The notes under the pieces: model-generated
Databases searched by the model: none
The model's input: the letters and a program-made list of their open reading frames with translations, nothing else
Told to the model about the DNA's origin: nothing
Position numbers and translations under genes: made by a program
Part shown: positions 32,955 to 43,540 of the stretch, one piece after another
Numbering within the stretch: the first letter of the stretch is position 1
How the letters are laid out: every line of letters begins with the position of its first letter
Source of the DNA: Catenaria anguillulae PL171
Lineage: Eukaryota > Blastocladiomycota > Blastocladiomycetes > Blastocladiales > Catenariaceae
DNA: 64,000 bases
Direction: 5' to 3'
Assembly (NCBI GenBank): GCA_002102555.1
Contig: MCFL01000043.1
Location: forward strand, 1 to 64,000

Positions 32955-35899
32955 TCACATCCTCGCACAGCCCGGCACCAAACCTTGTCCCCACCCATCG
33001 TACCTACTTGCACCGCTCCTCTGCACATTCTTCCTTGCCGTCCCAATCTGCGCCCATTGACGCGACTTGCAAAGTCAAAGATTCTTTGTCTCTGCACTGC
33101 TCTCGACCAAGGGCGACACATTGACAAACATGAGCGCCTTTGCATTGCCGCCCAACCCGGCCTTGAGCAAGTGCGTCAACTTGCTGGATCGGAACCCAAC
33201 ATAGGCATCCTCGTCGCCGCCTGTCCGCCGCCGCCGCGCCTTGTCCATGCGCTCGCCACGCCGAATCAGTTGTTCAATGACGTCGCCCAAGGCCGTCAAG
33301 GACTTGTTGATACTCGTTGCTCCTTCAACCGGCTGGGATCGTTCCGGCACCCGACTTTGCAATGCGCTCGGATCCGGCCAAGTCACCAAAAACAATTGCG
33401 ACTCGCACTTTTCGCCCGTGAGTGCATTGGCGCCGCGCAAAAACAAGATGAACACCGAGTGCGACCGCGACGACCGGTCGTTCATGGCGTGGACGCAACG
33501 CTGCGGTTGCGGCCCGCAAGCGTCAGCATGGCGTGTACCTCGGCCGGGGTTGTGAGTGGGAGCTTTGTTGCCCCCGGAACGTGTGGCAGTTGCGTGACTG
33601 GATCCGTTACTACATCGAGCTTGTTTGCGTCCACGCCACCCGCAGATCCTGAAGCAGCAGCGCTGGCGCCGGCGGCGCCACGGCCCGGTCCAAACGCGCC
33701 TGGTCCACGCAATCCCGAGGCAGTGGCTCCTCCACGCGTTGTGGTGGTTGCAGACCCAGACTCGGAACTCAACAGGTCGCGCACCGTCTCGTTGTAAATC
33801 TCGACATACTGCCCGCAAAAGTCATACTCCCACCCTTGCTCCCTGAGGTCCTTTGCAGTCAAAAAGATCTGATCCACGGCGCGCGGAATCATGCCGCGCT
33901 CGTCATTGGCATACGGATCGCCAATTTGGTCGTCTACCGACCCGGGCTTCGGCAACCCTCTGCCCTCCATGGTATACGTCTTGCCGCTACCTGTTTGGCC
34001 ATACGCCAAAATGCACACATTGTACCCGTCGAGCGCTGACTGGACCAAGTGCGAGATCTCGTCAAACACGGCGGCCTGCGACGCCTGTGGCGTAAACACC
34101 TTGTCAAACTTGTACTTGATGGGCTCGGTCAAGACCCTGCCGTCGGCCGTGTTGCGCTTGACCACGAAATCCACGGCATTCAACTTGTCGTCCAGCTTGA
34201 GATGATCCAAAGCTGCCGCACTCTTTTCGCGGGCAAGCACGGGGCGCACGCGCAGAAACACGCGAATGTTACCCTTGAGCTCCTGGATCTCATTGTGCAA
34301 TCTGCGCCGGTCCATTTCCATCTCACGCACCTTGGCCTCGAGCTCGAGCACGCGCGCGTCGCGCTCGGCCAACGTCTCGGTGGTGGCCGTGAGCTGGTGC
34401 GTCACACTTTCATAATTGGCACGCAACGCAGCATGTGCCGTGCCCAAATCCAACTCCCTTGCACTCACCACACTGAGCGTCGACCGAGCAACCGATATGT
34501 CTTGCTCGAGAGCAGCCACACGCGCAGCAAGTGCATCGCGTTCCGTTGCCAAGGTTTGCGCGTGAATCCGAAGCTGGCCCATTTCTTGCTGGCGCTCGGC
34601 TTCTTGCACGCGCAGCTGGTCGGCGTGAATGGCTTGCAGTTCCTTGTGGTCGGCGTCGAGGCGGGCAAGTTTGGCACGCGTGTCGGCGAGATCCGAGGAG
34701 CACGCGTCGAGGTCGCGGCGGAGCCGGTCGCGGTCCGATTCGGCAATGGTGACTGATATTGCTCATGTGAGCTGAATGATGGTGCACCAACAAGTCAAGA
34801 GGAAGGGAAAGACGAACGTACGCTGTGCTTCCATCTTTGCGACTTTGCCCTCCATCTCAACACGTTCGTCCACGGCCTTGATGTAAGTTTCCTGATGCGC
34901 GAGCTGTGTGCGCTGCAACTCGACAATTTGTGCCTGCAACTGCGCCATTTGCTCCGAGTTACCCGATGCAATTTGCGAGGCAATGTGGTCGCCGAGGGCG
35001 TGCATGGTGGATGTGTCCATGCGCAGTGGCTTGTCTTCGGGGACGGACGCAAGCCCTGCAGATGCGGCGCCCGCTGCCGTGGCCGTGGGTCTTGTCATCG
35101 AGGAGGACGTGGATGTAAAGTTGCGGCGCGTGGTCGAGGAAGCAGACGCGAGCCCAGTCGTCGACCGCGCAAGCGTCGAGCGTGTCGATGCCGTGGATGA
35201 GGACGAGGTGCCATACCCAGAAGAAGCAACAGATGTGCGGCGCGCAACACCCGGAGGGTTGACTGCGGCGCGTGCCGAGCCGCCCGTTGCGTTGAAGCGG
35301 CCAGAGGTGGAAGTGGCGGTCGAGCGTCCGACCGGAGCGGCGCCCGTTGCAGTGCGCTGTTTCTTTTGTGCAGGGCCAAGGTGTGGGTCGGAAGATGAGG
35401 TGGTGGCGGCAGCGTAGGCTGAGGGCGGAGCAGTGAGTTTGCGCATGGGTGGCGGTTGAGGGGCGGCATTTTCAGATCGCTTCGTGTTGGTGGGCAGAAC
35501 GTGATCAATGGATGACGTGGGGAGCGGCAACATGGACTCTCGGCGATTGGAAACGGCGTGGGCAAAGGCCGAGTTTGTCGGGGCCGTGGAAAACGCAAAG
35601 GTCTCGCGGTGCGTGACGTGGGCGAGGGTGTTGCCAGCGAAAGAGGACGGCGGCTTGATGAGGGATTCGCGGCGGTTGGCCGAGGTCAAGGCTGAGGGCG
35701 CGGCCACGGCCACGCTGACCGGGACGGTTCCAGCGGGCAGCGATGGAGGAGCCGGGTTGAAGTCGAACGAGAACTTTGTCTGGAGCGAATCATGGTGGAG
35801 GTCATGGTCACTGGGATCGCGCATGCGTTTGAGCGAGCCAGGGCCAGGGCCAGCAGCCGCTGCTGTGCTCGTGGTTGATGTTGGGCCGTCCATGTCCAT
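32955..35899 (-). CDS. kinesin-14 (C-terminal motor, Kar3/Ncd type)
   Basis: A minus-end-directed microtubule motor. The N-terminus from MDMDGPTSTT (35,899) is about 310 residues of Ser/Thr/Pro-rich sequence with basic patches. A coiled coil follows from about HALGDHIASQIASG, interrupted by an intron near 34,752-34,820. The neck and motor start is ELKGNIRVFLRVRPVL, the kinesin-14 hallmark. The P-loop is AYGQTGSGKTYTMEG, switch I NDRSSRSH, switch II DLAGSE. SKLTHLLKAGLGGNAKALMF and NVSPLVESSAET follow, then the end IGTARKN. A Gly/Ala/Ser-rich insertion of about 45 residues follows YVEIYNETVRDLLSS. Frame breaks occur near 33,487, 33,398, 33,335 and three times in 33,060-33,110. The stop is placed at 32,955-32,957. 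Confidence 0.93.
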
Positions 35900-36973
35900 G
35901 ATCAACGACGATGATGGGCGGTGCGAGATTGTGATCAGCCAGCCACTGAAGGAGAGGAAGTCGGCGAAAAGAGGTTTGCTGACCGTGGGAATGCGTTGCA
36001 CAGAGTCCGAGTGGGTGGCTGTTGGTCCTTGCTTTGATTTTCATGGGTGATGCTTTGAACATTAACATTGCATTTTGGGGTGTCACAATGCACAACGCGG
36101 TCCTCCGATCCCACCAGGCAAAGCAAAGCCACACGCCGAACGCGTCACGTCGAAGAGAGGCACGTGACCGCAGCATTAAGGTGGCGATGGTCGAGTGCGG
36201 GCGGCGGTCGATGTGTATGTACCACCGGTAAGGTCAAGGGCCACCAAGCAAGTTCCAGAATGAAAGAGCTGCCGTCATCAAGTTCGATGCAACGCACGCA
36301 ACGCCTACGCATTCCATGATATTTGGCACAATCCGACTCTGATTCTGCTTGGATGGAACCGACTCGTGGTCCACTCCCACCCTGCCACTCTGACCGACGG
36401 ATCCGTTCCACGGCTCAACTTTGAACGCGCTGCCGACATCTTCATTTCAACGTCAGCTCATCTCATCTGCCGGTGTACACAACGGACTCCAAGTCCAAGT
36501 CGCAGTCCCGTCTGACGCCGATTCCTTTCGTAGGAGCTGTCCCGATCCATCGCCTCGAGCTCAGCTCCCTTTTTTGCTTTTTGGTCTGCTGCACCTCCTC
36601 ATCTCATCCCGCCTGGCCACCCACTTCCAGTTCATCAAGTCCAAGTGGACGCGCATGCGTGCAGTGTTGTGAATACACCTCCGCGTTTACATATCGGTAC
36701 CATCGACTTGCCCTCTTGTGCGGTCCCTCTGCCCGGAATCCTGGCTTACCCCATTGCTCGAGTGAAAAAAGAAAAATCCTCGATCGCAGTACGGTCACCC
36801 AGCTCACTCCCTCATTCCCGGACCGATCGATCGGGCTCGATTCATTTGGACCCACTCGCCCGAGAGCCACCAAGGCTGACTGGCTGACTGGCTCACTGGC
36901 TGACTGGCTGTGTACACTGGAACACGATAGCACTGTACCGCTGTATAGGTAGACTCGCATTGAAAATTTCACC
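35900..36973. promoter_or_regulatory. divergent intergenic region kinesin / PPP4R1
   Basis: About 1.07 kb between divergent starts. Short frames only. It contains a short direct repeat of GGCTGACT/CTGGCTGACTGGCT near 36,880-36,912. Confidence 0.4.
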
Positions 36974-39900
36974 ATGGCTGGTGCGGTTTCCCTCCGTTGC
37001 TTGTGTCGATGACCCTGCCCTTCGTTTTGAGAGGCGAATCATGCTGACCATCACCCACTTGTTTCCATTGCATGTCCTCAATGCAGACCTCGGCTTCTTT
37101 GACGACGATGAGGGTCCCACCCCGCACTCGGGTGCCTCCCCCACATCTTCCGCCTTCCCCTCCGCCCTCTTGACTCCTCCAATCACCACAACAGCAACAG
37201 CATCATCAAGTGCAACCGCTTCCGCTTCCACACCGACAGGGACTGTCGCCATGTCTCCACCCATCTCGCCTGTTTCCCCCTCGCCCGCAAGCGACGCCAT
37301 TGCGCAAGCTCTTGCCAAACGCAACGCGCCCACCATCCAGCACCCTGGCGACCGGATTGCCGACCCTTCCGAACCCGTGCTCGACCCGATTGCCCAGGCA
37401 CTTGCCAAACGCAACGCGCCCATTGCACAGCATCCAGGCGACCGCATCGTCGACCCGAGCGAGCCAACAGACCCCATTGCGCAAGCGCTGGCGAAACGCA
37501 ATGCGCCCATCGCACAACACCCGGGAGACCGCATTGCAGACCCAAACGACGATCCGCCCGAAACCACACCTTCGCCTGCTTCCACTTCTTCTTCTTCTTC
37601 CTCTTCATCCAATTCGTCACCGTCCAAGGGGTCAAACCTGCACTTTGCCCCTCCCGCACCGATCCCCTCACCGCCGCTCCCCTCCAATTCCGGTGGTGGT
37701 GGTGGTGGTGAAGCCCTGGCCGACGTGGTAGTCATTCCCGACCACTATGTCCCCTTGGAACAAATCGAATACTTGCGCCCGGCAGACAAGCTGCGCCAAT
37801 ACGCCACATCGACCGTGACGGCGCACCGCATGTACCTTGCCCGGTCGCTGCCCTACATTTTGCCAAAGATCTCGCGCCAGGCAACGCTCAACGACTCGCT
37901 TGCGCGTTTGTTTGCCCTGGCCACCGACCACGATTCCCAAGTGCGGTCGGCCGCAGCCACCGCCGTCCCCGAAATGCTCATGGCGTACGTGGCCACGCGC
38001 GCAACGCCCGGAGAAGGTGGACTTGCGGGCGGATTGGCGGCGGTCAAGAGTACGGATTCGTTGGCCGACTTGGCCGTTCAAGCGCAACTGTCCAATGCCA
38101 TGAGCCAGCCCATGCCTGCTTTGCCGCATTCCGGATCCGCAGGGTCGGTTGGCGGCACGGGGTCAACGAGCCCATTGAGTCCGCTTGCGTGCATCAGCTT
38201 GTTGCAACAGGGCACGCCAAAGGACATGCGCTGGAACGCTACACCGCTCTTGTCGTCGTCGGCGGCGGCCGTGGATGCACCGGCCGGGGCCGCCGGCGCG
38301 TCGCACATGGGCAGTCAGGTACTTTTGTCTCCGCCGCCTTCGGCCTTGTCAGTTCTCAACCCTTCATCTCCTACCTCGTCCGTGTCCACAACGGCCGTCC
38401 CCACGTTTTTACCCATGCACTTGCTCAACGTGACCCTGTTACCCTTGCTCGTCGACCCGGTCCGCCGCATCGCCGACCTGACGCACGACCACTTCTTGCG
38501 CGCATTGACCATGGACCCGGCAGCTGTCCGCATGCACTTCAAGGTGCATCCCGAGGCACGCAACGGGGCGCTGCAAGTCGCAATTGACGGGCTTGGCCGC
38601 GCGCTCGCCGACTGGCTACTGCGGCTCTTGTCGCTAACACCCGACGCGGCACAGGAGCTCGTGGATGGCGCGATCGCCGCGGCGCAGGCCGCCGAGGAGA
38701 AAGTCCGACAAGCCGTCGAGATGCAAGAGAGGGAAAAGGCCGCACTCAAGTTGCAGGTGAGTTCCGCGGCTGCTGCGAGCGGGTCGATGGTGGGGAGTCC
38801 TGCGGGATCAAGCATCATGTTGGCTGCGGCCGGAACGTCGGCGGCCGCGGTCGCGGTAGCGAGCGCAAGCGGTGCCGGATCTTCGTCCTTGTCGCCAACG
38901 ACCGGTAATGGCCAGGCCAGAAACTCACCAAAGAGTGCGCGGTTCATTGACCACTCGAAAAACTTTAAAGTGGCCACTGCGGGTGAGCCCAACAAGACCG
39001 TGTTTTCGCTGGATGCCATGGAGCCCCCCTCTGCAAAGGCCGCCGCGTCGGCATCCACGCCCACCTCGGGGACCCCCGCGGGTGATTCATCCCCGCTGCC
39101 CCCAACCACAGACGTGCCACCGTCCTCTGCACGCCTTTCCCCACAACTGGGCGGAAGCGCGCCCGCGCCAGACGCCGCCACCTTATTCGTGCACGCGGGC
39201 CAATCGCCCGTGACCCCCGCCGGATTCAACTCTAGCTACGCGTCGTCAACTCACTCGCTGTCGGACGACGAACATGCCAACAACAGCAGCAACAACATCA
39301 ACAATGGCGGGCGAATGTCGCTCGGGTCGTCGCGAGGATCGTCCACGGATCGCTTACACGCATCTGCGGCCTCATCATACGGCACGGCCGCCGACCCGCA
39401 CTTGCGCAGCTTGTTGTTTTTGCTTACGCAACCTGCCGGGTCGGCCGGATCGGGCGGCGGCGGGGGTGCGGGCGGCGACACCTGGCTCACGTCAGCTTCC
39501 GGCGCATTTGGAAGCTGGTCATCGGGGCTTGCGGGCCACGAGAGCCCGCCCAACGGGTTTGGTGGAGCTGGGTCGAATCAACCGCCCAGCATTCAAAAAC
39601 GCGTCGACGACATGCACGCTGCGCTGCTCGAACTTGTTGCCGACCCAATCTTCCACCCGTTGCTGTCAGCCAACGACCGCGCACGCTTGTTGGGCCTGAT
39701 CGCCGACCGCTTCTCCACGCACACGCTGCATCAGGTGCGATCGGCTGCGGCCGCCGCCATTGCCGCATGCGTGCCCTTGCCCACGCACGACGCGCTCGAG
39801 CGCCAAGTGTATCCGGTCATGACGGTGCTGGCAGGCGACAAGTCGTACTTGACACGCAGGCGCGCCGCCGAGGCGTGTGCAGCAGTCATTGAGCAGTCGC

Positions 39901-41609
39901 CGGCGGCCGTCCAGCAAGTCGCGGGCATGGCGCTCATTTCCACCGTGTTGGGCGATGCCAGCAAGAATGTGAGGGATGCAATTTATGCCGGGTTGCCAAA
40001 GATTATTGTTGCATTTGCAACGGGCGGGACCGATCCAAAGATTCCAAAGAGGCCCACCAGTACTGCTGCTGCGCCTGTGTCTGGGCCGAGTACCACCGCC
40101 GCCCCCGACATCGTACGCAAGGGCGTGATTGAGCTGGACAGTGGCGCGGGCGTCGACAGCGACGAGGAAGATGACGAGGACGACGCAGACGAGCACATTG
40201 ACGACGAACCCGCACGCGCTGCCTTGACCATGGACCTGCGCACCCCGCGCGCAATTCTGCCGGGCGAAGATGACCCCATCTTTTCGACGCCGCTGGCTGT
40301 CGCACACTTGCCCCCGCGCGCATTGTATCCGCACCGTGTCCCCGAAGAGCTCGTCCAGTCCTACTGTCTTGTTGGCATGAAGTGGAAGGATCCGGATCGT
40401 ATGGCGAGATGCGCATATGCGTTGCCCGGCATGGTGGCCACCATGCCGAGCGAGTGGTGGACGTCAAGGTTTAGGTCCTTGTTCATGACGCTTGCCAGGG
40501 ACCCATTGATGGATTTGCGGAGGCCGTTGATGGCGGCGGCTGACGTGTTTGCGCGTGTTGTTCCCCGGTCGTGCGTTGCCGTGGACATCGTGCCCGTGGT
40601 TCAGGATTGGTTGGCCAGGGAAGAGGATCAGGTAAGTTTCCTTGTTTTTTGCTGCCGTCATGGCTTTTCGGACTAGAGATGTGGAGCTAATTCTCTTGCT
40701 TTGGAATCATTGCCTTTGTAGACCAAGTCCCAGCTTTACGCCAAGCTGCCGGGTATCCTTGCGCAGATTGAGGACCCAGCAGATATCCCCATCGAGCTTT
40801 TGCGCGTGCCCATGGACCTGCTTGTATCCAACGAAAACTGGCACTTGCGACGGGTTTGTGCACGGACGCTGCCGTCGTGGCTCGAGCTGTACTTGCGACC
40901 GGGTGTCTTGACTGTTCTCGAAAGCAAGGTCCCTGCTGCTACCACAGCCACAGATGCAACATCAGCCACGAGCTCCTCGGCCGAGGCCGGTGCCGACGGC
41001 AAAGCGACACCCAAGATCGAGTGCGACGATCCCATGCAAGGAGTCGAACCGTCGTCAGTCTCCACTAGTCAAGACCCGGCCAAGTCGCCACTCGACCGCG
41101 CATGGGCCGTGCTCGCACCAATCCTCATGACGCTCCTGGCGGATCCCGTCACGTCCGTCCGCTTCTCGGCCGCGGCCAGTCTGCCTGACCTGGCCGACCA
41201 GCTCGCCCCCGCCCACCGTTCCGACCTTGTGTCGCGCATCACGGCCATGGCCGAAGCCGACCACTTTCACGATCGCATGGCCGCCGCCACGGCCGTTGCC
41301 CTCTGGACGCCCGCGGTCGTGGGCTCGTCGGCGCTCATGGCGGAAATGGGTGCTCCCTTGGGTGCTGTGCTAGCTGGCCTTGCGCGCGACCGCGTTTTGG
41401 ACGTGCGGCTTCAGATCTCGGGCACATTTGCGCATCCGTTGGTGGCAACGGCCTTGACCGACGCACCAGAACTGGTGTCAGGGCTGGCCACGCCGCCAGA
41501 GCATGCAGATGCGTTGGTCCATGGTTTGGTGGCAGCAAAGAGCACACTGGTGGCCGATACCAATCCAACTGTGAGGGAGAGGGCAGCGAGCCCTGGGTTG
41601 TTGATTTGA
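36974..41609 (+). CDS. PPP4R1: protein phosphatase 4 regulatory subunit 1-like HEAT-repeat scaffold
   Basis: A regulatory scaffold of PP4/PP2A-type phosphatases. A tiny first exon (36,974-36,980, coding M-A and one base) is joined by an intron (36,981-37,086) to give MADLGFFDDDEG, like the N-terminus of known PP4R1. A third intron-exon junction is at 40,633-40,721. Residues about 70-160 are low complexity and contain three near-identical units of about 29 residues (DPIAQALAKRNAPIAQHPGD). HEAT repeats begin at PLEQIEYLRPADKLRQYATS and include LNVTLLPLLVDPVRRIADLT, ELVADPIFHPLLSANDRARL and VRDAIYAGLPKIIVAFATG. An acidic run precedes MDLRTPRAILPGEDDPIFST. The final repeats run to the stop at 41,609. 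A Ser/Ala/Gly-rich linker of about 350 residues separates the HEAT blocks. There is no frame break over roughly 4.5 kb. Confidence 0.85.
37293..37555 (+). repeat. three in-frame 87-90 nt repeats in PPP4R1
   Basis: Units begin near 37,293, 37,384 and 37,471. Each encodes D-x-IAQALAKRNAP then a few residues then QHPGDRI[AV]DP. They differ at synonymous positions, so they are not a very recent expansion. Confidence 0.85.
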
Positions 41610-42594
41610 CGTGTCACGTACCAAGCTGGGTTGTCGTCACTCCACGCAATTGTCTGCATTTAACGTTAACTTCTTTTGTATTGTTTCGTTTTCCCCCTCT
41701 CCAGCTAGCCCCACACAACGCTGGGTGGCCGCGCTTTGTTGGCGGGTTGCTCATGTCTTCCCCCTCTTCCATCCCGAACCTTGACATCCTGTTTCTTTCT
41801 ATCTGCTTCCTTTTCCGATCCCGCTCTTTTCTCATGGTGGGTGTTTGGTACTATTTCTTCTTCTCAGTCAAACGCAGTTTCTCCATTGGTTTTTTTTTTT
41901 TCTTCTTCTTTTCGCTTTATGCTGCAGAATTGTTTGCCTTTCCTTCTCGTCTTGGTAAGTACTTGTTGCTTTGCTTCTGTTTGTGTCTTTTTTTCAATTC
42001 TTTTACTTGTTTCCCCCCCCCACATTTTGTGTTTTTCTTGTCAATGGCTCTCGAGCCTTGATTCATGCCTCCGTATTTACATTCATAAACGCGATTCCCT
42101 CCGCCCTTAATGCTTACTGGACTCTCTTTGGGCGTCCATTCTCTTGCCGTCGAGTTGCAGGTCGAGTGCGGCGGAGTGCCAGCAAAATCGAAGCAAGTCT
42201 GTGCCGGTGCCGGCGTGAACTGATCAGATCCTCTGAAATGCACCGCAATCCGGTCCGTTTCAAGTCGCTTTGTGATTGCTTTTTGCGAGCGGCAGCGGCA
42301 ACGCAACGGAACCTCCATTCGTATTATTGTTTTGTTTGCGGGAGACATGAATTGGCCTGAAATAAACACCAATCGTCAAGCCTGGACCGGTACCGCTCGG
42401 CAAGTGCGTCCCTGCGGTCAATCATATTGCCCTATCATCCCGCCGCAGTGATCTTGGTGAGCCTTTTCCCACACGACACTCACTTCAAGCTCGATGGACT
42501 CTCATCCAATACGGCCAGGGAAACTGATAATTGTCCCAGTGTCCCTCCTCCCGAGACCGGCCGCTGCTCTCTCATCCGTCAACCTCGATACCAA
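41610..42594. other. 3' region of PPP4R1, pyrimidine-rich
   Basis: About 1 kb with long T/C-rich tracts (T12 at 41,890-41,901) and no domain-bearing frame. The downstream open frame can be extended upstream to 42,427 but without protein-like content. Confidence 0.4.
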
Positions 42595-43152
42595 ATGAAC
42601 ATCCCACCTGTCAACATCATGACCAACAACCCCATTCTCTTCACGCCCTCGCCATCGGCCCTCGTCGACACGCAGAGCGCACAGTTTCGGCCCCTTGACT
42701 GGACAGAGGTGCACCTGGTCCAATTCGACTACACAAGCCTCTATTCGCAGTCCAAGGGTCATCACTTGCCTGCATCATCCGCAAAAGTCGAGAGCGCCGA
42801 CGCGGGGGTTGGCCAATTCAGCTTGCAAGACATGCGGCAAGAAACCCAAGCGCCCGCCGGCGGAACCGGATCCAACCCAACCAATCACGCAACGGCTCAG
42901 CAAAACCAGCTCGAAAGCGACAGCGCCTCAGGTGAGCCATCCTTGTTGGACGCGTTCTCGCAACTCCACTCGCTCCCGGCACCCATTCCGCCACCATCAT
43001 CGCAAAGCGTGCAAAGCCAGGGCTGGGACACTGGCGATGCGGGCGGTCTGGGCAATGCCGGCCATTCGTCGTCAGCAGGGACAAGCGATGGATCAAGCAA
43101 CGGTGTCGCAGGGGCAGGGGAAGAGGCGGTCTTCTTCACGCTCAATGTGTAG
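42595..43152 (+). CDS. small uncharacterised protein
   Basis: An intact frame of 185 residues from MNIPPVNIMTNNPILFTPSP to a stop at 43,152. The first 70 residues contain hydrophobic and aromatic positions (RPLDWTEVHLVQFDYTSLY). The rest is Ser/Gly/Gln-rich and disordered, ending GEEAVFFTLNV. Several upstream Met codons in frame (42,427 onward) are possible starts. No family is recognised and no intron is evident. Frame length and composition support coding, but the case is moderate. Confidence 0.45.
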   Translation: MNIPPVNIMTNNPILFTPSPSALVDTQSAQFRPLDWTEVHLVQFDYTSLYSQSKGHHLPASSAKVESADAGVGQFSLQDMRQETQAPAGGTGSNPTNHATAQQNQLESDSASGEPSLLDAFSQLHSLPAPIPPPSSQSVQSQGWDTGDAGGLGNAGHSSSAGTSDGSSNGVAGAGEEAVFFTLNV

Positions 43153-43540
43153 CATTCCTCCTGCCGCGGCCCTTGTCCTCCTTCAATGTGCAATAACCCA
43201 TTTCGTGATACCATTGTCTGCGAAGATGAAATACAATACATCTTCTTATCGCACATTGACCACGTTTGCCATGTTCAGTGTGTTCAAATGGCGAAGCAAC
43301 AGGTTTACGAAAGAGACGATGGCGATCGAGTGCATTGGTGCATGGGAAGAGGCGAAGCAACTGCATGCGGCTAGAGCGAAAAGGCAAATACATACACAAC
43401 AGCAGGACGAGAATGCAACAAAAGAGAGTCAAGCAAGAACAGAAACATGAGAAAAAAAAAAAAGAAATGAACGAGGGTATGCATATATCTGGGCGTCTGT
43501 CTTTTTAGCTGTTCCCGCTCTGCCACTCTCGCTCTCAGGC

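Noticed and set aside
32955-33500. Programmed ribosomal frameshifting in the kinesin motor
   Set aside because: Too many shifts in a short interval, with no slippery heptamer or structure; sequence error is simpler.
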